Below are positions 25,125 to 33,700 of a DNA stretch of 64,000 nucleotides, piece by piece. The DNA is from Phycicoccus sp. M110.8 (lineage in GTDB: Bacteria > Actinomycetota > Actinomycetes > Actinomycetales > Dermatophilaceae): assembly GCF_032464895.1 (NCBI RefSeq), contig NZ_JAWDIC010000001.1, forward strand, positions 682,001 to 746,000, given 5' to 3'. The position numbers and the translations under genes were made by a program. The notes under the pieces are model-generated. The model was not told where the DNA came from, made no database searches, and saw nothing but the letters and a program-made list of their open reading frames with translations. The first letter of the stretch is position 1, and each line of letters begins with the position of its first letter.

Positions 25125-25925
25125 TCAGATCTCCTTGAGGACGCTGCGTTCGAGCCTGGTGAATGCCCATGACCCCACCACCAGAAGCACCACGCCGCCG
25201 ACCAGTGACACCCAGACCGATCTCCACTGGAGCTCGTCGTGGAAGAAGCCGGCCCGCAGCAGCTCGAGCACGCCCGTCATGGGGTTCAGGTCGATGAGCA
25301 GGCGCCACGGCTCCGGCACACGCGACGGGGCGTACAGGACGGGCGTCAGGTAGAAGGCCATCCGCAGCAGGATGCGCACGACACGCTGCATGTCGTTCAC
25401 CAATGCCGTGACCGGCGCGAGCAACAACCCGACGCCCACCAGGAGCACGAACTGCAGGAGGATCCCGACCGGGAAGAGGAGCAGCCGGGAGTTGAAGTGG
25501 ACTTCGCCACGCACGGCATAGACGACCGTGAACAGCACCAGGACCGGGAGGGCGTAGAGGTACTCCACGGTCTTGGCCAGCACCACCCGGACCACCCAGA
25601 TCTCCCTGGGAAGGTTGGTGGAGCGCACCAGTCGCGCGTCCTGGATGAGAGACCGGGCGGTGTCGGTCACCGAGGAGCTGAAGAGCTGCCACGAGAGCAG
25701 CCCGATCACGAGGAACAGGAAGTAGGGACGGTGCCCGACGTCCCCGCGCTTGAAAATGCCCACGAAGACGACGAAGTAGATCAGGCTCATCGCCAGAGGG
25801 TCGAGGACGGTCCACACGTAGCCGAGCCACGACTGCGCGTAACGGACCCTGAGGTCCCGGACCACCAGGGTGCGCAGGACTTGGCGGCGCTGCCAGACGG
25901 CAGCGGCTCGACTGGCGGCACTCAC
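25125..25925 (-). CDS. ABC-2 type permease, TagG/teichoic-acid export type
   Basis: Encodes 266 aa with six predicted membrane helices. VLRTLVVRDLRVRYAQSWLGYVWTVLDPL is split here to its diagnostic part, RDLRVRYAQSWLGYVW near residues 24-39, the classic N-terminal signature of polysaccharide/teichoic-acid export permeases. LVRSTNLPREIWVVR near 100 and LNPMTGVLELLRAGFF near 210 are also family features. With the ATPase it would move an undecaprenyl-linked polymer across the membrane. It is upstream of the ATPase and downstream of the 1099-aa glycerophosphotransferase on the same strand. Confidence 0.9.
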   Translation of the reverse strand: MSAASRAAAVWQRRQVLRTLVVRDLRVRYAQSWLGYVWTVLDPLAMSLIYFVVFVGIFKRGDVGHRPYFLFLVIGLLSWQLFSSSVTDTARSLIQDARLVRSTNLPREIWVVRVVLAKTVEYLYALPVLVLFTVVYAVRGEVHFNSRLLLFPVGILLQFVLLVGVGLLLAPVTALVNDMQRVVRILLRMAFYLTPVLYAPSRVPEPWRLLIDLNPMTGVLELLRAGFFHDELQWRSVWVSLVGGVVLLVVGSWAFTRLERSVLKEI

Positions 25926-25968
25926 GGCGCGATCCTAACGGGCCCTGCCGTGGACCTCGTCCCGGGCA

Positions 25969-28900
25969 TCACAGCACACCCCGGCGCTGCAGTTCCTCCA
26001 CCACACGCTTGGCAGCGCGCCCGTCGTCGAGCGGGCAGAAGCGCTGGCGGAACGCCTCGAGCTCGGCACCACGGGAGTGAAGCGCCTCGCCGTTTCGCAG
26101 CAGCTCGATGACCTCTTGGGTGGTCCGGACGAGCGGTCCAGGCGCCTCACGCTCGAAGTCGAAGTAGAACCCGCGCAGGTTGTCGCGGTACTGCTCGAGG
26201 TCGGGGACGAAGAAGATCATCGGCCGCTGCAGCACGGCGTAGTCGAACATCACGGACGAGTAGTCGGTGATGAGGACGTCTGCGCAGGCGAGGAGGTCCT
26301 GCATCTGGAACCGCGTACCGCCGTTGTGGACTCCGCGCGGCAGCCGCACCCGACCCCGGATGATGGGGTGAAGGCGCACGATGAGCTCGTACTCCTCCCC
26401 CAGCTGGTCGAGCATGGCCTTGACGTCGAGCGGGAGCGCGAATGTGAAGCGCTTGCCCACGGCCTGGTCGTCCCGGAAGGTGGGCGCGTAGAGCACCACC
26501 TTCTTGCTCCGCGCCAGCCCAAGCTGCTTGCGGACCGCCGCCGCGCGCTCCCGGGTCCGCTCGTCGGCGAGGACGTCGTTGCGCGGGTAGCCCGCCTCGA
26601 TGACGTCACCCGAGTAGCGGAACGCTGAACGGAAGCGCTCCGTGGCCCATGGGCTCGGCGACAGGAGCATCGACCACTCGGAGATCATCTGGTCGACCCG
26701 GCACACGTACCCCGCATCCCGTCCCACGATCGTGTCGAGGTCGTGCAGCATCCTCTTCAATGGCGTGCCGTGCCACGTCTGGAGGTAAGCCACCGCGGAC
26801 GGCCTGCGCATCCAGGACGGCATGTTCTGGTTGCCGATCCACACGCTGGCCCTCCCCATCGCCCAGACATAGGGGAAGCTCAGGCGCCGCACCGCACGGG
26901 CCCCGGCGGGCGCGTGAACGTCCGGCTGCACCACCCACAGCGCTCGACGTGCAATCCCCTCGGCCCGCATGGCCTCGTAGATCGCGCCGGGGCTGTCTCC
27001 CGTGTCCGCGCCGAGGTTGCTCTCGAACACGATCGCTCCGCTGCGGGGAAGGACCCGCGCCAGCGAGTAGGCCCACCGGAGGGCGGGGGTCCGCACGCGC
27101 TCGCGCAGCGACTTGTACCTGGGGTTTCGGCGGAGCCTGGCGCTGACTCGCCTGGCGGTCCCGAAGGCGTCCCGCAGTCCCGGGCCCACGAGCCTGCGCC
27201 GCGGCGCACGGCGGACGGCGTCAACGATCCGCTCGCGGGCACCTGTGTCGCGGTGGGCGATGAGGTTGGACGCCTTGTCGCGCGCGGACCGGCTGATCGC
27301 GAAGTCGCGTCCGGCAACCTGCGTCAGGACCTCCATGACCTCGGGCAGGGTCATGGCGATCTCCCCGGGCAGCTCCTCGTCGAGGTCGAAGTGGGACGGT
27401 CGTTTTCCGATGAACCGGTTGCGGTCGAACTGGTAGTAGACGACCGGACGGTCGAGGAAGGCGAAGTCGATCGCCGCACTGGTGTAGTCGGTGATCATGA
27501 GCTTCGAGCGCAGGAGCAGGTCCTGGATGCCCGTCTCACCGTGCACGATGACGTTCACGTGCGACAGGTCGAACAGTCCGACGTACGGCTGCATGTTCGC
27601 GTGCAGGTAGAAGTCGGCCGTGAGGTCGTGCTGCTTCAGGAACCCGAGGAACTCAGGTGAGCTGAGGAGCGCGCTCCACCGGGCAAGGAAATCGCTCGAG
27701 GCGACGGCGTCGGGGTTCTTGAGCCAATCCCGCCACGTCGGCATGATGAGGACGCGTCGCTCCGGGGCGGGCCGGCGATCGAAGAGCCGATCGTACCGGG
27801 ACAGTCCCGTGACGAAGACCCGCCGAGCAGGCCACCCGAAGTCCTCGCAGATCATGCGGCGCTCGCGCTCCGAGCTCACGATGAAGGCCTCCGCCGTGAA
27901 CCCGGGGGCGTCATATCCGTAGTTCGTCACCATGTTCTTGGTTCCCATGACCCCGTGCTGGAGGAAGACCCGTCGGGCCTTCACGGCGCGTTGGAAGGCC
28001 GGGCCACGTGCCGCCAACAGGTAGTCGGCGTGGTGCGAACTGAGGATGCGCCGTGCCGCCAGGCTGGTCTCGACGTGTGCGCGGCTGCCGAGCTCGACCA
28101 CGCCCTGCTCGTCCCTGAGCCGGTGCCGGTCGGGAGAGTCGGCCGTGATGACGTAGCGGGCGTCGATCTCCGGGTGGCATTCCCGCAGGTACTCGTACAT
28201 GGCCAGTCCCGTGTCCTGCGCCGTCTCCGGACGTTCCCCCACCATCCAGACGGGTCGATGCCGGCTGCGCCATCGCAGGCGCTTGGCGTTGAGCCAGGCG
28301 GACCGCGCAGTGGTCACCGCGTCTGGGTCCATCGGTCGCAGCTCGAGGGCGAGGGCCCCCGCCTTGAAGGTGCGGTATGCCCTCAGCTCGGCCGCGTGCA
28401 GGCCGTCCGAGAAGATCGAGGCGTTGAGGAACAGCCGCGCTCTGGGGGCGATGCGGCGCACCATGACCTCGACCGGTTCGGGGAAGCCGGTGAGGTCCAG
28501 CACCAGACGCGCGTCGAGGTACTCGGGGCGATCGAACCTTCCCAGGAGCAGATCCTGTCGGATCTCGGCGACGACGAGTGATCTCCGGTGACCGGACGGC
28601 TCGTGCCCAGCATCCTGCGGGAGCAGCTGCGTCGGTAGTTCGATCCGCTGACCGCTGCGTCGGGCCACCAGGACCACGACTGCCCGGTCAACCCCGAAGC
28701 TCTGGGTGTCGACAGTGACACGCACCCGCCACATGCCATCGTGACGCGAGATCCGAGCCAGGCTGGCCGCGCTGCGCGGCAGGGGCTGGGTGGCCCCGAA
28801 GACAAAACTGATGCCGTGGTCGTCGTGGAGGAAGGCCGTGAGGTTGCCGTGCTCGCTGGGGATTGGCCGGGACGCCTGGACCTCGGTCCGCGCGAATCCC

Positions 28901-29268
28901 GCGGTGCGCTGGTCGGAACGGCCGAGCGGGATGGTCTCGGTGGCTCGGCTCGACTCGACCGTCATACCCAGGTCCGCGAGCAGCCTTGTTTGCGGCGCCT
29001 GCTCCGAGGCGGGAGCCACCTCCGTCGCCATCAGGTCACGCCAGGCGCCTTCGAATGCTTCAACCAACTCGGCCACCGGGATGCGGATCTCGGTCTGGCG
29101 GGCTGGCAGGACCTCCACCGACCAGAGGTCCGGTGTGAACGGCGTCCGCGGCCGGACGTAGACGCGAACGATGTTCAACGGGTCGGCAACGGCCAGTCGG
29201 ACCACAACGTGCTCATCGACGTAGGAGAGCCCGATACTGCGCAGGGGATTGCGGGGGAGCCGTGGCAC
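25969..29268 (-). CDS. Giant tandem CDP-glycerol glycerophosphotransferase with N-terminal extension
   Basis: Encodes 1099 aa. Residues 1-300 form a beta-rich region of unknown function with no membrane segment. The first Glyphos_transf domain has FLQHGVMGTKN near 440, IMPTWRDW near 511 and ITDYTSAAIDFAF near 593. The second has TWHGTPLKRML near 834, YAPTFRDD near 926 and ITDYSSVMFDYAV near 1006. Both keep the key His and Asp residues, with YTS in place of YSS in the first. The length is far above the roughly 750 aa of TagF. The GTG start has GAGGA 9 nt upstream and a TACAGT box at 29309-29314. It heads the polymerase-exporter-GT2 operon. Confidence 0.87.
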   Translation of the reverse strand: MPRLPRNPLRSIGLSYVDEHVVVRLAVADPLNIVRVYVRPRTPFTPDLWSVEVLPARQTEIRIPVAELVEAFEGAWRDLMATEVAPASEQAPQTRLLADLGMTVESSRATETIPLGRSDQRTAGFARTEVQASRPIPSEHGNLTAFLHDDHGISFVFGATQPLPRSAASLARISRHDGMWRVRVTVDTQSFGVDRAVVVLVARRSGQRIELPTQLLPQDAGHEPSGHRRSLVVAEIRQDLLLGRFDRPEYLDARLVLDLTGFPEPVEVMVRRIAPRARLFLNASIFSDGLHAAELRAYRTFKAGALALELRPMDPDAVTTARSAWLNAKRLRWRSRHRPVWMVGERPETAQDTGLAMYEYLRECHPEIDARYVITADSPDRHRLRDEQGVVELGSRAHVETSLAARRILSSHHADYLLAARGPAFQRAVKARRVFLQHGVMGTKNMVTNYGYDAPGFTAEAFIVSSERERRMICEDFGWPARRVFVTGLSRYDRLFDRRPAPERRVLIMPTWRDWLKNPDAVASSDFLARWSALLSSPEFLGFLKQHDLTADFYLHANMQPYVGLFDLSHVNVIVHGETGIQDLLLRSKLMITDYTSAAIDFAFLDRPVVYYQFDRNRFIGKRPSHFDLDEELPGEIAMTLPEVMEVLTQVAGRDFAISRSARDKASNLIAHRDTGARERIVDAVRRAPRRRLVGPGLRDAFGTARRVSARLRRNPRYKSLRERVRTPALRWAYSLARVLPRSGAIVFESNLGADTGDSPGAIYEAMRAEGIARRALWVVQPDVHAPAGARAVRRLSFPYVWAMGRASVWIGNQNMPSWMRRPSAVAYLQTWHGTPLKRMLHDLDTIVGRDAGYVCRVDQMISEWSMLLSPSPWATERFRSAFRYSGDVIEAGYPRNDVLADERTRERAAAVRKQLGLARSKKVVLYAPTFRDDQAVGKRFTFALPLDVKAMLDQLGEEYELIVRLHPIIRGRVRLPRGVHNGGTRFQMQDLLACADVLITDYSSVMFDYAVLQRPMIFFVPDLEQYRDNLRGFYFDFEREAPGPLVRTTQEVIELLRNGEALHSRGAELEAFRQRFCPLDDGRAAKRVVEELQRRGVL

Positions 29269-29308
29269 TGGTGGGGTTCCTCAAGGACGCGGTCAGAATC
29301 GTCGCGCC

Positions 29309-29314
29309 ACTGTA
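29309..29314 (-). promoter_or_regulatory. Possible -10 box for the 1099-aa transferase operon
   Basis: TACAGT on the minus strand, about 40 nt before GTG 29268. Unlike most genes here, this one would have a real leader with a Shine-Dalgarno sequence. Confidence 0.4.
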
Positions 29315-29379
29315 GTCCGTGTCGCCGAACCCGAGCCTGCACGGGTTCACCGACGACCGTCAGCAGCGTGCCACATTGC

Positions 29380-29385
29380 TACTGT
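29380..29385 (+). promoter_or_regulatory. -10 box for the polytopic membrane protein at 29.4 kb
   Basis: TACTGT, 7 nt before GTG 29393. It selects that codon over GTG 29384 and ATG 29429. Confidence 0.5.
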
Positions 29386-29392
29386 GACCGCC

Positions 29393-31384
29393 GTGCCAAG
29401 GACCCCCCGACCGACCCGCCATGACCCGATGCTCGACCGCGTCGGCGACCTCGTCTCCGACCTCGGGATCTGGGGCTTGGCCCTGTGGACCGTCGTCTAC
29501 CACGCAGGCCGTTCCGCCGGTGTCTCGACCGACCTCCTCGTCGTGGTCGTGGTCGTGGTCATGGTGCCTGTGGGGGTGCTGGCATGGCGCCACGGACAGG
29601 TCCCGCCGTCGGCCACCTGGAAGGACGCCACTCCCAGGCGCGCCTGGCCGCTGCTGCTGGTCACCGCTCTTCTCACACTCGCTGCAGTGGTGGTCCACTG
29701 GACGGACCGAGCCTCCACGTACCCCCTCGGCTGGGTGCTGGCAGTCGCGGCACTCCTCCCCTTGGTCTGGCTGGCGCTCACCCGCGACCGGGCCGACCGA
29801 GTCGAGCTCGCGGGACACGATGAGGAGGACGATGCGCTGGCCCGCGGGAGGTGGCCACAGCTGTCCAGTGCCGCGGTGTGGGGGGTCGCTCTGGTCCTCT
29901 CCTACCTGTCCCTGCTCACGGTCCGGTTCGACGCCGACGACGTCTTCTACGTCAACAAGGCGGTCTTCGTGGCCGAGACCGGGCGGATCCCTCTGCGGGA
30001 CACGATCTACAGCAACCAGGCCCTGCCGGCCCTTCGAGGCGCAGGAACCGCCCCAGTGCAGTCCATCGAGGTCCTGCAGGGGGCAGTGGCGCACCTCTTC
30101 GGCTTGTCCGGAGGCACGGTCGTATACCTGCTGACGCCGGCCGTCATGTCCTTCCTGGCCGTGTGGGCAGTGTGGCGCCTGGTTCGCAGCTGGTCTCCCC
30201 GGCGCGCAGTGGTCGCCTTCGCCGTCGCCATCGCCTACCTGCTCTGGGGCGTCAAGGACGGTTACGGACTGGGCGCGTTCTGGATCGGGCGCATCTGGCA
30301 GGGCAAGGTGATGTTCGTCTGCCTCGCGCTGCCCCTCCTGTACCTCGCGCTCACCCGGTGGGTGACCAGGGGGCGCGTCTACGACGCGGCACTTCTCTTC
30401 GCCACCGGCGTCATGGCCGTCGGGCTCACGTCGACGGCGACCCTCGTGGTGCCCCCGATCGGTCTCGCCGTGGCAGCGGCCCTGCTGGTGTGTCGGTACC
30501 AGAGGTGGTGGGGGGCCCTGCTCCCGGTGCTCTACCCCGTGGGCAGCGGCCTCATCGTCTCGGCCTCCTCGCCGAGCGGCCAGTTCGGCGACGTCGCGTT
30601 CACGTCCTACGCGGCGTACCACCACGTCGTGGGCGACCACCTCTGGGGCGCCCTCGGCCTGACGGCGATCCTGGTGGCCCCCTGGGTGGCGCGTGCCGGC
30701 GGCACCCGGGTGGTGGTGGCAGCGGGCTCGTTGGCCGCCCTCGTGATGATGGCGCCGGGCATGCCCGACCTCGTCAACCGCGTGACTGGGGCGGGACCCA
30801 TCCTCTACCGGCTCATGTGGGTGCCGGCGATCCCGGTCCTCGTGGGCCTGCTCGCCACCGTGTCGCTCCCCGTCCCTGTCGCGCGGCCGGCCCGGGTCCT
30901 CGCGATGGTCCTCGCGCCGGCAGCCGTCCTGGCCCTCATCCTCGCCGGCGGACGACTCCTGTGGCTGTCCCCCACCACGTACCTCGAGGGCGCCCCGGTG
31001 TGGAAATTCGACCGCAGGGCGCTAGCGCAGGCGCGCTCCATCGAGAACGACTACTCGGGCTCGGGGCCCGTCCTGGCCCCGTGGCGCGTGATGCGAGCCA
31101 TCGCCTTGACGACCGCAACCGTGCACGCGGTCGACCCCCGGAACTTCTACCTCAGTGCGATCGACGAGCCCAGCGACGTGCACCGGGCGCGCATCCGGCT
31201 GAGCGCTTCCATGAAGAACGGCAACCCCGCTCCGCCGGCCACGTTCGCCCAGGACGTGCAGCTGCTCCGCGTCGGCTACATCTGCCTCGACGCCCCCAAG
31301 AAGAGGACGACGGCTGCGGTGCTCGCGATGGGGTGGCGCCAGTCCGATCGCGGCCAGGGCCTCACCTGCTACCGGGCGCGCTGA
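29393..31384 (+). CDS. Polytopic membrane protein of unknown function, GT-C-like
   Basis: Encodes 663 aa with about twelve hydrophobic segments between residues 25 and 530, then a soluble C-terminal domain of about 120 residues ending LTCYRAR. FDADDVFYVNKAVFVAETG near residue 180 contains an acidic cluster in the first large loop, as in GT-C enzymes that use polyprenyl-phosphate sugars. No family signature is definite, so the function is not assigned. The same build (many helices, extracellular tail) is seen in the 705-aa protein at 9-11 kb. The start is chosen from the TANNNT box 7 nt upstream. It faces the DUF2304 gene tail to tail. Confidence 0.65.
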   Translation: MPRTPRPTRHDPMLDRVGDLVSDLGIWGLALWTVVYHAGRSAGVSTDLLVVVVVVVMVPVGVLAWRHGQVPPSATWKDATPRRAWPLLLVTALLTLAAVVVHWTDRASTYPLGWVLAVAALLPLVWLALTRDRADRVELAGHDEEDDALARGRWPQLSSAAVWGVALVLSYLSLLTVRFDADDVFYVNKAVFVAETGRIPLRDTIYSNQALPALRGAGTAPVQSIEVLQGAVAHLFGLSGGTVVYLLTPAVMSFLAVWAVWRLVRSWSPRRAVVAFAVAIAYLLWGVKDGYGLGAFWIGRIWQGKVMFVCLALPLLYLALTRWVTRGRVYDAALLFATGVMAVGLTSTATLVVPPIGLAVAAALLVCRYQRWWGALLPVLYPVGSGLIVSASSPSGQFGDVAFTSYAAYHHVVGDHLWGALGLTAILVAPWVARAGGTRVVVAAGSLAALVMMAPGMPDLVNRVTGAGPILYRLMWVPAIPVLVGLLATVSLPVPVARPARVLAMVLAPAAVLALILAGGRLLWLSPTTYLEGAPVWKFDRRALAQARSIENDYSGSGPVLAPWRVMRAIALTTATVHAVDPRNFYLSAIDEPSDVHRARIRLSASMKNGNPAPPATFAQDVQLLRVGYICLDAPKKRTTAAVLAMGWRQSDRGQGLTCYRAR

Positions 31385-31455
31385 CCCACCCTCTCACCGA
31401 GGGACGCCCCGCTCGGGATTGCAGGCACTGACAGTGACCGCTCACTCAGCGTGGG

Positions 31456-31881
31456 TCAGCTGGACGCGGGACCCCCGTCGTCGTCGCGCCGGGAGTCCAC
31501 GGGCTCCGGGAGGACAGTGGGGGGCAGGGCGGGGTGGTCGCTGTCGCCGTCCTCGCGCAACGCCCTCTCGATCGCCAGGGCCCGCGCGAGCTTGCGGACG
31601 CGGGCGTCGCTCTCCTTGATCCGGAAGTACAGGCCCAGGCTCGTCAGCGTGAAGACCACGACGAGCACGTAGAGCAGCAGGTCGGTCCCGCGGCCCACCC
31701 CGAGCGCCTCCGCAACCCGCTGCGGGATACCCGGATCGGCGATCGAGGCCACGGCGGCGGCGGCGAGGACGATCGCAACGACCCGCGAACCGGCCCTCAG
31801 CTCGACCCGGTCCCGGTTGCGGAAGAGCGCCACCAGGGCAAGGACGGCGAACAGAATGAGGGGAACCTTGACCCACTGCAT
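31456..31881 (-). CDS. DUF2304 family small membrane protein
   Basis: Encodes 141 aa with three membrane helices (about 5-20, 32-50, 65-85), then a cytoplasmic LYFRIKESDARVRKLARALAIERAL helix, named here only by its key part RIKESDARVRKLARALA. This is the DUF2304 pattern. Such proteins are usually encoded beside a dolichyl-phosphate-mannose-synthase-like GT2 and probably help it at the membrane. The ATG overlaps the stop of that GT2 gene as TGATG. The C-terminal 30 residues are acidic and disordered. Confidence 0.85.
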   Translation of the reverse strand: MQWVKVPLILFAVLALVALFRNRDRVELRAGSRVVAIVLAAAAVASIADPGIPQRVAEALGVGRGTDLLLYVLVVVFTLTSLGLYFRIKESDARVRKLARALAIERALREDGDSDHPALPPTVLPEPVDSRRDDDGGPASS

Positions 31882-32579
31882 CAGCGGTGACCTCGCAGGA
31901 TGCGGTTGACCAGCACGTCGACGCCGATGTTGATCGAGTTGACCGACCGCTGGCCCTTGGCCCGCGAGTAATCGGTGTACGCCACGGTCACGGGGTACTC
32001 CTCGTAGGTTGCCTTGACCTCGAACATCCGTTGCAGGAACTCGCTCGCCCACGCCATGTCGGCTGTCCTCATCTCCAGGACCGACGCGAAGGACCGGTCG
32101 AACACCCTCAGACCCTGGTGGGCGTCGGTGAGCTGGATGCCTGACGTCAGTCGCTCGAACACGGTGGCGGTCTTGAGCAGGGCACGCTTGCCGAACGACA
32201 TGCCGACCGCGTCCGCCCCGAGGAACCGGGAGCCGATGACGACCTCCACCCCGGACTCGCGGGCCCGCTCCACCATCTGCACGGCGTCCTCGACGCGGTG
32301 CTGCCCGTCGGCGTCGAACGTGACCACGTAACGCATCTTCGGGTCCAGTAGTGCGAAGTCGATGCCAGTCTGCATGGCGGCGCCGGCCCCCATGTTGATG
32401 GGGTGCTGCACGAGCCGGGCCCCCGCTCGGCGGATCTCCTCGGCGGACCGGTCGACAGAGCCGTCGTCCACCGCCACGACGTTCGGGAAGTGCTCGAGCA
32501 GCCCACCGATCACCTCACCGACGACGGGCTCCTCGTTGTACGTGGGGACCACGACCCAGACGTCGGTGTTGCTGTGCAT
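31881..32579 (-). CDS. GT2 glycosyltransferase, polyprenyl-phosphate sugar synthase type
   Basis: Encodes 232 aa with no membrane helix. VWVVVPTYNEEPVVGEVI, VAVDDGSVDRSAEEI, TFDADGQH (metal site, about residue 90) and VIGSRFLG are the motifs of the dolichyl-phosphate-mannose synthase/GtrB class. It would charge polyprenyl phosphate with a sugar for GT-C enzymes outside the membrane, possibly for the two polytopic proteins in this window; that link is inference. GAGAGG lies 5 nt before the ATG. It forms a coupled pair with the DUF2304 gene and is divergent from the next GT2 gene. Confidence 0.87.
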   Translation of the reverse strand: MHSNTDVWVVVPTYNEEPVVGEVIGGLLEHFPNVVAVDDGSVDRSAEEIRRAGARLVQHPINMGAGAAMQTGIDFALLDPKMRYVVTFDADGQHRVEDAVQMVERARESGVEVVIGSRFLGADAVGMSFGKRALLKTATVFERLTSGIQLTDAHQGLRVFDRSFASVLEMRTADMAWASEFLQRMFEVKATYEEYPVTVAYTDYSRAKGQRSVNSINIGVDVLVNRILRGHR

Positions 32580-32668
32580 GCACGCCTCTCGTGTGCGCGG
32601 GGTAACCTTGGCGAGCGCTGCCGGCTCCGGCTGTGCCCCGATAGTAGCCGCTCAGGAGAACCCAACCC

Positions 32669-33700
32669 GTGACCCGACCCGTGTCCGTCATCGTGCTCGG
32701 ATACGGCACGGAGGACCTGCTCGAGAGCTGTCTGGAGAGCATCGCCTCCCAGCTCCCGGTCGACGGGGAGCTGCTGCTCGTGGACAACGGCATTGCCCGC
32801 GCCTCGGAGCGACGGTCCCGGTGGCCCGGCATCGTCCGCGTCCTCGGCGACGGCTCGGAGAACACCGGCTTCGCGGGGGGCTGCCTCGTTGCCGCCGAGC
32901 AGGCGCAGGGTGAGGTGCTCGTCTTCCTCAACTCCGACGCCATCCTGCGCGAGGAGGCCCTGGACCGTCTCGTCACTGCTGCCGCGGCCCCCGGCGCGGG
33001 GATCGTCTGCGGCTGCCTGCGCCTGGCCCAGGAGCCCGACCTCGTGAACTCGGTCGGCAACCCACTGCAGTTCCTCGGCCTCACCTGGGCCGGCGAGTGC
33101 GGCTCCCCGGCGAGCGAGCACACCGACGCGCACGAGGTCCCCGTGGCGACTGGCGGCTTCTTCGCACTCAGCCGGGCCGTCTGGGACGCCGTCGGAGCCT
33201 TCGACCCGACCTACTTCGCCTACCACGAGGACACGGACCTGTCGGTTCGGGCGTGGCTGAGCGGGCGCACCGTACGCGTGCTTCCCGACGCGGTGGCCGA
33301 CCACCACTACGAGTTCTCCCGGAACCCGTTCAAGATGTACCTGCTGGAGCGAAACCGCTTCATCCTGGTCCTCACGACGTACCCGACCGCCCTCCTCCGG
33401 CGGGTCCTGCCGGTCCTGGTGCTGCTCGAGCCGGCCTTCTTCCTGCTCTCGGTCCTGCAGGGATGGCCCCGGCAAAAGCTGCAGGCCTGGTGGTGGCTGG
33501 CCAACAACACGGCATACCTCCGCCGGCGGCGTGCGGAGGTCCAGGCGCTGTCGACCGGTCCCGACGCCACGGCCCGCCTGGCGGCGCTGATGACGGCCGC
33601 CATCGACCCGCCCAACGTTCCCCAACCGCCGGGGATGGGTGTGCTCAACGCGTTCCTGCGGGGCTACTGGGTTCTCGCCCGCCCACGGCGACGCGGCTGA
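32669..33700 (+). CDS. GT2 glycosyltransferase, rhamnosyltransferase-like
   Basis: Encodes 343 aa. VSVIVLGYGTEDLLESCLESI opens the GT-A fold, and its core is VIVLGYGTEDLL. NTGFAGGCLVAAEQAQGEVLVFLNSDA contains the N.GFAGG and LNSDA motifs of WbbL/rhamnosyltransferase-like enzymes, and FDPTYFAYHEDTDLSVRAWL the catalytic ED region. Residues 235-280 hold one or two hydrophobic segments. The start is GTG with AGGAG 10 nt upstream. It overlaps the flippase gene as TGATG, so the pair may act on the same lipid-linked intermediate. The sugar cannot be read from sequence. Confidence 0.85.
   Translation: MTRPVSVIVLGYGTEDLLESCLESIASQLPVDGELLLVDNGIARASERRSRWPGIVRVLGDGSENTGFAGGCLVAAEQAQGEVLVFLNSDAILREEALDRLVTAAAAPGAGIVCGCLRLAQEPDLVNSVGNPLQFLGLTWAGECGSPASEHTDAHEVPVATGGFFALSRAVWDAVGAFDPTYFAYHEDTDLSVRAWLSGRTVRVLPDAVADHHYEFSRNPFKMYLLERNRFILVLTTYPTALLRRVLPVLVLLEPAFFLLSVLQGWPRQKLQAWWWLANNTAYLRRRRAEVQALSTGPDATARLAALMTAAIDPPNVPQPPGMGVLNAFLRGYWVLARPRRRG

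Noticed and set aside
31380-31460. GCTGACCCAC and GTGGGTCAGC at the two convergent stop codons
   Set aside because: A 10-bp stem with a 61-nt loop is too weak to call a terminator, although it resembles the arrangement at 42067-42139.
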